Positions 33,841 to 39,302 of a stretch of DNA of 39,302 nt are shown here, piece after piece. Origin of the DNA: an uncultured bacterium (GTDB taxonomy: Bacteria > Actinomycetota > Actinomycetes > S36-B12); contig CAINMH010000029.1 in assembly GCA_903850745.1 (NCBI GenBank), positions 1 through 39,302 on the forward strand, in the 5' to 3' direction. Within the stretch, counting starts at the first letter, position 1. Each line of letters opens with the position of its first letter. A program made the position numbers and the translations under genes. The notes beneath the pieces were generated by a model. It was given only the letters and a program-made list of their open reading frames with translations, was not told where the DNA came from and did not search any database.

Positions 33841-35205
33841 ATGGCGAAAGTCTCGGTCCGCTACCAGTGCTCGGCGTGTGGGGCATCCGCCCCGCGCTGG
33901 GTTGGTCGTTGTCCGAAGTGTCAGGAGTTCGGCACCGTCAGCGAGCTCGCACCCGTCCGCCCCGGCACCGCCGCTGCCGCCCCGGTGCGTGCCGCACGGC
34001 CGGTCAGCGAGATCGCGGCTGCAGACTCTCCGCGTAGGCCCGTAGGGCTGCCGGAGTTCGACCGCGTCATCGGCGGCGGGCTAGTCGCTGGCCAGGTGGT
34101 GTTGGTGGCCGGAGAGCCCGGCGTGGGCAAGTCGACCCTGTTGCTCTGGGTCGCAGACCTCATCGCACGCCGCCGCGTCGGCAACGTGCTCTATATCTCA
34201 GGTGAAGAGTCGGCAGAACAGATCGGCGTACGAGCCCGACGCATCAATGCAGACTCCGACACGTTACTCATTGCTGACGAATCCGACCTCGCCGCAGTGA
34301 TTGGGCACATCGAATCAAGTGATCCTCGGCTCGTCGTGATCGATTCAATCCAGACAATCAGTTCGGCCGAACTTGACGGACGAGCTGGCGGCGTCTCGCA
34401 GGTTATCGAGGTGACAACCGCGCTGGCGCGCGTCGCAAAATCGCGCGGTATGCCGATGCTCATCGTTGGGCAGTCCACTAAAGAGAGCACCGTTGCGGGC
34501 CCACGCGCCCTCGAGCACCTCGTCGACACAGTTCTCACCTTCGAAGGTGACCGGCACACCTCCTTGCGGCTGCTCCGCACGAGCAAGAATCGCTACGGTC
34601 CTGCCGACGAGGTCGCCTGTTTCGAACAAACGGAGTTTGGGCTGGCTGAGGTCAGCGATCCCTCGGCGCTCTTTCGCGGCATGCGCGACGTAGCTGTGCC
34701 GGGCACATGTGTCACCGTCACCGTAGAGGGCAGGCGAGCGATCCTCGCTGAGATTCAGACCCTCATGAGCACTGCTTCAGGTCCGCCTCGGCGTGGCGTC
34801 ACTGGCCTGGACTCCTCCCGGGTGGCAATGCTGATCGCGCTCACAGAGGCGACCACGAAGACTCCCCTGAACAGTCGCGACGTCTTCGTTGCGACCGTGG
34901 GCGGCGCGCGCATCAGCGACCCAGCCGCTGACCTCGCGATCTGTATGGCCCTGTGGTCCCAGGTGACTGGCGCACCGATCCCCATGGCAGTTGCCGCGAT
35001 CGGCGAGGTGGCGCTTTCAGGTGACGTACGCCCGGTCTCCATGTTGGGCCAGCGAGTCGCTGAAGCAGCCCGGGCCGGATACAAGACGATTCTTGTTCCA
35101 CCCGGCTCTCGCGAGCGCATGGGCGATGTTCCTGCAGGAGTCACAGTCAACGAGATTCCGCACGTGAAGAAGGCCCTCGACCGACTTGACGAGCTCCGCG
35201 GCTAG
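33841..35205 (+). CDS. radA: DNA repair protein RadA
   Basis: RecA-like branch-migration ATPase used in recombination repair, 454 residues. The zinc finger has Cys10, 13, 24 and 27, Walker A is GEPGVGKST (91-99), Walker B is LVVIDSIQT, the RadA-specific KNRYG is at 249-253, and a Lon-like domain fills the C-terminal third. The loop usually written GHVTKDG reads GQSTKES at about 210-216, a departure worth noting. disA follows after 44 bp, an association kept in many Gram-positive bacteria, where RadA and DisA interact. Confidence 0.95.
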   Translation: MAKVSVRYQCSACGASAPRWVGRCPKCQEFGTVSELAPVRPGTAAAAPVRAARPVSEIAAADSPRRPVGLPEFDRVIGGGLVAGQVVLVAGEPGVGKSTLLLWVADLIARRRVGNVLYISGEESAEQIGVRARRINADSDTLLIADESDLAAVIGHIESSDPRLVVIDSIQTISSAELDGRAGGVSQVIEVTTALARVAKSRGMPMLIVGQSTKESTVAGPRALEHLVDTVLTFEGDRHTSLRLLRTSKNRYGPADEVACFEQTEFGLAEVSDPSALFRGMRDVAVPGTCVTVTVEGRRAILAEIQTLMSTASGPPRRGVTGLDSSRVAMLIALTEATTKTPLNSRDVFVATVGGARISDPAADLAICMALWSQVTGAPIPMAVAAIGEVALSGDVRPVSMLGQRVAEAARAGYKTILVPPGSRERMGDVPAGVTVNEIPHVKKALDRLDELRG

Positions 35206-35211
35206 AACAGG

Positions 35212-35217
35212 TACGCT
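35212..35217 (+). promoter_or_regulatory. Candidate -10 box of disA
   Basis: TACGCT lies 32 nt before the TTG start, leaving a leader of about 25 nt with the GAGGA ribosome-binding site. TTGACG at 35186-35191 is a possible -35 box, but the 20-bp spacer is long. Confidence 0.35.
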
Positions 35218-35249
35218 TGTCACACACCCACGCTGCCTGAGGACTTACG

Positions 35250-36341
35250 TTGGCTCCCAATCCCGACATCAACATCGATGTTCAACTTCGTGACGTACTC
35301 GCGATGGTTGCACCAGGCACTGCCCTGCGAGACGGGCTGGAACGCATCCTGCGCGGGCAGACCGGCGCCTTGATTGTGCTCGGCCGCGACAAGATCGTCG
35401 ACCAGATCGCGACGGGCGGATTCGAACTCGATGTGGAGTTCTCCGCGACCAGACTGCGAGAACTCGCCAAGATGGACGGCGGGATCATTCTTGATCGTGA
35501 CGTAACGCGCATTCAGCGCGCCGCAGTCCAATTGGTGCCAGACCCGTCGATTCCGACCGAAGAGACGGGCACTCGTCACCGCACGGCCGATCGTGTCTCA
35601 CGGCAGACGACCTTCCCCGTGATCAGTGTCAGCAAGTCAATGCGCATCGTGGCGCTGTATGTCGGTGGTCGACGCTACGTGCTTGAGGATTCTGCCGCGA
35701 TCTTGTCGCGCTCCAATCAGGCACTTGCCACTCTCGAACGCTACAAGCAACGACTCGACACAGTGAGCGGCACCTTGTCGGCTCTCGAGATCGAGGATCT
35801 TGTAACAGTCCGCGATGTCGTGAGCGTTGCCCAAAGACTCGAAATGGTACTTCGCATCGCCACAGAGATCGAAGGCTACGTTGTCGAACTCGGCAGTGAC
35901 GGTCGCTTGATGTCCTTGCAACTCGAAGAACTCGTAGCGGGTCTTGCACACGATCGCATCATGGTGCTTCGTGACTACATTCCAGCTGCGGGTCGCAGGT
36001 CGCGCCCCGTCGAAAAGGCAATGGCTGCACTAGATGTCCTGACCTCAGCAGATCTTCTCGATCTTGTTTCTGTGGGCACTGCAATCGGATTCGTCTGCAC
36101 TCCAGAAACTCTCGACAGCCCAGTGTCACCGCGCGGATTCCGCCTGCTGGCCCGCGTGCCACGCCTACCCGAGATCGTCATCGACCGGCTTGTCAGCCAC
36201 TTCGGCACCTTGCAAAAGTTGCTCGCCGCAAGCATCGATGATCTTCAGGCCGTTGAGGGTGTGGGCGATACGCGCGCACGCTCCGTGCGTGAGGGCCTCT
36301 CCCGACTTGCGGAGGCGAGCATCCTCGAACGCTACGTCTAG
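35250..36341 (+). CDS. disA: DNA integrity scanning protein DisA, diadenylate cyclase
   Basis: Makes cyclic di-AMP from two ATP and scans DNA. The 363 residues contain the DAC domain (about 10-150), a helical linker, and a C-terminal HhH domain with LQAVEGVGDTRARSVREGL. The RHR motif is present at 109-111. The DGA motif reads DGG (76-78); Asp76 is kept. The start codon appears to be TTG at 35250, preceded by TGAGGA about 6 nt upstream; no ATG or GTG would give the family N-terminus. The stop shares CTAG with the convergent gene. Confidence 0.94.
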   Translation: MAPNPDINIDVQLRDVLAMVAPGTALRDGLERILRGQTGALIVLGRDKIVDQIATGGFELDVEFSATRLRELAKMDGGIILDRDVTRIQRAAVQLVPDPSIPTEETGTRHRTADRVSRQTTFPVISVSKSMRIVALYVGGRRYVLEDSAAILSRSNQALATLERYKQRLDTVSGTLSALEIEDLVTVRDVVSVAQRLEMVLRIATEIEGYVVELGSDGRLMSLQLEELVAGLAHDRIMVLRDYIPAAGRRSRPVEKAMAALDVLTSADLLDLVSVGTAIGFVCTPETLDSPVSPRGFRLLARVPRLPEIVIDRLVSHFGTLQKLLAASIDDLQAVEGVGDTRARSVREGLSRLAEASILERYV

Positions 36342-36973
36342 CTTGCAGTGATGGCGAACGCGGTGCCTTCACTGACGACTTCACCATTGCGCCCGAAAAC
36401 GACCAAGTTGCCAGGGTCAACCGAACTGGTTTTTGCCGGACAGCCCTTCTTGCTTGTGCGCTGATCCCACGTCACATCAGTCGGGTAATTCTCATTAGGC
36501 ATCAACACAACCTCGTTGACTTCCTTGCTCGGATTGCAGTCATCACTGCTCCACTGCACAGTTATTGCCGAGACAACTTGGAGCTCATTGGCACGAGCAC
36601 CGACGTCGCGCTTGCACGGCGACGCGTAGGTATTTGTGATTACCAGTGTGAATTTCATTTCGGAACCGGCCGGACTCGACACCGGATCGGCGAGGACGCT
36701 CACCTTGATCGCCTCATCGGGGCATCTGGGGGCACTGTCGGTAGAAGTCGGGCTCGGCGTCGGAGCCGGCGTAGGTGTGGAAGTCGGCGAAGGAGTCGAC
36801 GTAGCGCTATTGGTGGGAGCTGGCGTCGGAGTCGCTCCTCCACCACCACTGGCGCGGCCCGCAACCAGCCACCACAGGAACGCCACGACAAGAATGGCCA
36901 CGACGAGCACCACCAACCGGCGGCGCCAGTAGACACCAGGGGGCAGCGGCCCCACGGGCTCCATAAAGCTCAT
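36338..36973 (-). CDS. Membrane-anchored extracytoplasmic protein (Rv3587c-like)
   Basis: A 211-residue protein with one N-terminal membrane helix (about 20-37) preceded by Arg17-19, so the rest lies outside. A low-complexity linker of Thr, Pro, Ser and Ala (about 47-80) leads to a globular domain with four cysteines, which may form two disulfides. The domain has a beta-sandwich look (VKFTLVITNT-like strands). A protein of this layout stands in the same place between disA and mutY in mycobacteria. Function unknown. The ATG has a TACGGT box 6 nt upstream. Confidence 0.8.
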   Translation of the reverse strand: MSFMEPVGPLPPGVYWRRRLVVLVVAILVVAFLWWLVAGRASGGGGATPTPAPTNSATSTPSPTSTPTPAPTPSPTSTDSAPRCPDEAIKVSVLADPVSSPAGSEMKFTLVITNTYASPCKRDVGARANELQVVSAITVQWSSDDCNPSKEVNEVVLMPNENYPTDVTWDQRTSKKGCPAKTSSVDPGNLVVFGRNGEVVSEGTAFAITAS

Positions 36974-36985
36974 GGCAGCACCGTA
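36974..36985 (-). promoter_or_regulatory. Leaderless promoter of the anchored protein gene
   Basis: Minus-strand TACGGT (36985-36980) is followed by GCTGCC and the ATG at 36973. The -10 hexamer is identical to that of radA. Confidence 0.5.
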
Positions 36986-37021
36986 CTGTCCGACACGCGA
37001 TGACGTGACACGATCTGCCGC

Positions 37022-37885
37022 ATGCCTCCTGTCGCAGCCGAGCTCCGCCGGGCCATCGTGCGATGGTTTGACCGGAATGAGCGGCCTCTACCTTGGCGAT
37101 CCACCGATCCTTGGGGTGTCTTGGTGAGTGAGTTCATGCTCCAACAGACCCCCGTGGACCGCGTTTTGCCGGTGTGGCAGTCCTGGCTGGAGCGATGGCC
37201 TAGTGCCCCCGCGCTGGCTCAGGCAAGCCAAGCGGATGCGCTACGAGCCTGGGGGCGCTTGGGATACCCACGTCGGGCTATCCGCCTTCATGCGGCCGCA
37301 CGGGCGATCGTGGCCGAATTCGCGGGCCAAGTTCCAGACACCTACGAAGAATTGCGGAGGCTACCCGGCGTCGGGGACTACACCGCAGCGGCTGTTCTGG
37401 CTTTCGCCTTCGGACAGCGCAGCGTGGTGCTCGATGTCAACGTACGACGAGTGCTCCGCCGAGCTATGGATGGCATCGAACACCCCACCCCGGCCACGAC
37501 TGCCGCAGAGCGCGCGCTCGCCGAATCCCTCCTCCCACGGCGCCATGACTCGGCGGCACGCTGGTCTGCAGCGGTCATGGAACTCGGCGCGCTGGTATGT
37601 ACGTCGCGTTCACCCAAATGTGGCGATTGCCCGATTGCTCAGGACTGCACCTGGCTTAACGCAGGCAGTCCGACTGGAGAGCGTCCCCGTCAGCAGGCAA
37701 AGTTCACTGGCAGTGATCGGCAGGTGCGCGGGTTGATCATGGCTGCACTGCGCGATTCACCCGTCGCTGTGCAGTCCATCGACTACGTATGGCCCGACGA
37801 GGCACAACGTCTGCGCGCATTAGTCGGGCTGATGTCGGACGGTTTGATCGTAGAGACAACGAAGGGCTGGACTCTCCCGCAATGA
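37022..37885 (+). CDS. mutY: A/G-specific adenine glycosylase
   Basis: Removes adenine mispaired with 8-oxoguanine. In the 287 residues, Glu37 (SEFMLQQT) and Asp138 (VVLDVNV) are the catalytic residues, LPGVGDYTA (114-122) is the helix-hairpin-helix, and Cys193, 200, 203 and 209 (C-x6-C-x2-C-x5-C) hold the 4Fe-4S cluster. The C-terminal region after 215 is short, lacking most of the NUDIX-like recognition domain, as in other actinobacterial MutY. Upstream, CACGAT at 37009-37014 is only a weak -10 match. The last codons form half of a strong hairpin. Confidence 0.95.
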   Translation: MPPVAAELRRAIVRWFDRNERPLPWRSTDPWGVLVSEFMLQQTPVDRVLPVWQSWLERWPSAPALAQASQADALRAWGRLGYPRRAIRLHAAARAIVAEFAGQVPDTYEELRRLPGVGDYTAAAVLAFAFGQRSVVLDVNVRRVLRRAMDGIEHPTPATTAAERALAESLLPRRHDSAARWSAAVMELGALVCTSRSPKCGDCPIAQDCTWLNAGSPTGERPRQQAKFTGSDRQVRGLIMAALRDSPVAVQSIDYVWPDEAQRLRALVGLMSDGLIVETTKGWTLPQ

Positions 37886-37905
37886 GCGAGGGAGTCCAGC
37901 CCTTC
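37861..37905. terminator. Bidirectional hairpin between mutY and clpC
   Basis: GAAGGGCTGGACTC (37861-37874) and GAGTCCAGCCCTTC (37892-37905) form a perfect 14-bp stem. The left arm encodes the end of MutY and the stop codon lies in the loop. No U tract follows on either strand, the so-called I-shaped type. It can serve both convergent genes. Confidence 0.7.
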
Positions 37906-37915
37906 GGGCAACTAC

Positions 37916-39302
37916 TTAGTCTTGACCCGCAGTTTCGACTGGTGGTGAATCAGGAAGGGCCATCTTCTCCGTGGTGGTGAAGGTGAACTCCCGATCGGCA
38001 CCTTCGCCCGCGACATCGACAACCACAATACTGCCGGCCTTGACCTCACCGAAGAGCATCTTCTCGCTCAAGGTGTCCTCAAGTTCGCGCTGAAGGGTGC
38101 GACGAAGTGGACGAGCACCCATCACTGGATCATAACCACGAGCCGCCAACTCCAGACGAGCCGCAGTGGTCAACTCCAAATCGATATCGCGTTCCTTCAG
38201 ACGATCATCAAGTTGCGCGACCATAAGATCGACGATCTTGACAATCTCATCTTCGGTGAGCTGGTGGAAGACGATCGTATCGTCGATGCGGTTGAGGAAC
38301 TCAGGACGGAAGTGCTGCTTGAGCTCCTGCTGCACCTTGATCTTCATCCGCTCGTATGCGTTGACGTCGTCATTCTCCGGCGCGAAGCCGAGCAGAACAC
38401 CCTTAGACACGTCACGACTGCCGAGGTTGGTCGTCATGATGATGACCGTGTTCTTGAAGTCGATAACACGCCCCTGAGCATCAGTAAGACGACCCTCCTC
38501 GAGCACCTGCAACAGCGAGTTGAAGATGTCGGGGTGAGCCTTCTCAACTTCGTCGAAGAGCACGACAGAGAACGGCTTGCGACGGACCTTCTCCGTCAAC
38601 TGGCCGCCTTCTTCGTAGCCGACGTAGCCAGGCGGGGAACCGAACAGGCGCGACGCGGTGTGCTTCTCGGCATATTCGGACATGTCGAGAGCGATGAGTG
38701 AATCCTCGTCACCGAATAGGAACTCAGCGAGTGCCTTGGACAACTCGGTCTTGCCGACGCCCGAGGGGCCAGCGAAGATGAATGAACCGGACGGACGTTT
38801 GGGATCCTTCAGTCCGGCACGAGTGCGTCGAATGGCCTTGGACAACGCCTTTACCGCCTGATCTTGGCCGATCAAGCGCTTATGCAGTTCATCCTCCATG
38901 CGCATAAGACGCTGAGCATCGTCTTCCGACAGTTCGGTTACGGGGATGCCCGTCATGAGTCCGACAACTTCGGCGATGAGACGCTCGTCAACCTCTGCAA
39001 CGATGTCGAGATCGCCAGCCTTCCACTCGCGCTCGCGCTGTGCCTTCTCAGCAAGCAACTGCTTCTCATCGTCACGTAGAGACGCGGCCTTTTCAAAGTC
39101 CTGCGAATCGATTGCCGACTCCTTCTCGCGACGCACGTTTGCAATGCGATCGTCAAACTCGCGCAGATCCGGGGGTGCGGTCATACGACGAATGCGAAGG
39201 CGTGAACCCGCCTCATCAATGAGATCAATGGCCTTATCGGGCAGTTGACGATCAGAGATGTAGCGATCGGAGAGTCGAGCAGCCGCAGCAAGTGCGCCAT
39301 CG
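37916..39302 (-). CDS. clpC: ATP-dependent Clp protease ATP-binding subunit ClpC (partial, N-terminal part off window)
   Basis: Hsp100 unfoldase that feeds ClpP. The C-terminal 461 residues are present; the frame runs to the right edge (DGALAAAARLSDRYI at the start), so the N-domain and most of AAA1 lie outside. Visible are DKAIDLIDEAGS at the end of AAA1, the UVR-type DFEKAASLRDDE, AAA2 Walker A GPSGVGKT, Walker B VVLFDEVEKAHPD, GSPPGYVG, the arginine-rich FRPEFLNRIDD and sensor-2 GARPLRR. ClpC rather than ClpB or ClpA is indicated by the UVR motif. It converges on mutY. Confidence 0.96.
   Translation of the reverse strand, partial: DGALAAAARLSDRYISDRQLPDKAIDLIDEAGSRLRIRRMTAPPDLREFDDRIANVRREKESAIDSQDFEKAASLRDDEKQLLAEKAQREREWKAGDLDIVAEVDERLIAEVVGLMTGIPVTELSEDDAQRLMRMEDELHKRLIGQDQAVKALSKAIRRTRAGLKDPKRPSGSFIFAGPSGVGKTELSKALAEFLFGDEDSLIALDMSEYAEKHTASRLFGSPPGYVGYEEGGQLTEKVRRKPFSVVLFDEVEKAHPDIFNSLLQVLEEGRLTDAQGRVIDFKNTVIIMTTNLGSRDVSKGVLLGFAPENDDVNAYERMKIKVQQELKQHFRPEFLNRIDDTIVFHQLTEDEIVKIVDLMVAQLDDRLKERDIDLELTTAARLELAARGYDPVMGARPLRRTLQRELEDTLSEKMLFGEVKAGSIVVVDVAGEGADREFTFTTTEKMALPDSPPVETAGQD

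Noticed and set aside
36749-36836. Repetitive GTCGGAG/GGCGTAG-like DNA that could be a tandem repeat array
   Set aside because: It is the coding sequence of the Thr/Pro/Ser linker of the anchored protein; the repeats follow the codons and no unit of constant length is present.
1-39302. Mobile element, CRISPR array, tRNA or integration site
   Set aside because: No transposase, integrase, regularly spaced repeat or cloverleaf was seen on either strand, and all gene neighbourhoods are conserved actinobacterial ones.

Overview
The window reads as a chromosomal segment of an actinobacterium (class Actinomycetes). The evidence is a full set of actinobacterial marker genes: a 32-residue bS22/AURKAIP1-type ribosomal protein, an Rv0500A-like HTH protein next to proC, DUF4229 beside menA, a DisA/RadA pair, an Rv3587c-like anchored protein, ClpC, menaquinone synthesis and system II cytochrome c maturation. 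GC content is fairly high and many starts are GTG. Gene spacing is very tight (4-nt ATGA/GTGA overlaps, no gene-free gap above 255 bp), which suggests a streamlined, perhaps planktonic, member of the class. That placement is inference. I see no insertion sequence, prophage, CRISPR array, tRNA or rRNA.

Layout. (1) 1-9088, minus strand: the start of the complex I operon nuoABCDEFGHI, running off the left edge inside nuoI. (2) 9137-18073: menaquinone synthesis genes menG, menF, menD, menC, menE and menA on both strands, with two tandem carboxylesterase paralogues between menF and menD. (3) 18016-18668: two small membrane proteins (DUF4229 and PLDc_N). (4) 18669-25545, minus strand: a tightly coupled run rex-hemDX-phosphatase-resA-ccdA-resB-ccsB, joining an NADH/NAD+ sensor, tetrapyrrole synthesis and cytochrome c maturation. 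(5) 25585-32964: glutaredoxin-like protein, HAD phosphatase, bS22, HTH protein, proC, a TetR regulator, a TIM-barrel isomerase-like protein, a CtpE-like P-type ATPase and a Ppx/GppA phosphatase. (6) 33028-39302: a cysteine-rich unknown protein, radA, disA, an anchored extracytoplasmic protein, mutY and the C-terminal part of clpC, which runs off the right edge.

Together the first 25 kb is a respiratory block: NADH oxidation (nuo), the quinone that accepts its electrons (men), the machinery that makes cytochromes c (ccs/res) and a redox sensor (Rex). The right half is housekeeping: proline, polyphosphate/ppGpp turnover, cation transport, DNA repair, c-di-AMP signalling and proteolysis.

The most notable non-coding signal is a recurrent TANNNT box placed exactly 6 nt (once 7 nt) before the start codon of eleven genes, the expected look of leaderless transcripts. 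In two places in the men region, divergent genes have -10 boxes that physically overlap. I found no clearly novel defence or metabolic system. The best leads are the leaderless/overlapping promoter architecture, a candidate 8-codon leader ORF coupled to menC, the rex-hemDX-ccs run that lacks hemA/hemC/hemB/hemL, and the cysteine-rich protein at 33040-33807.
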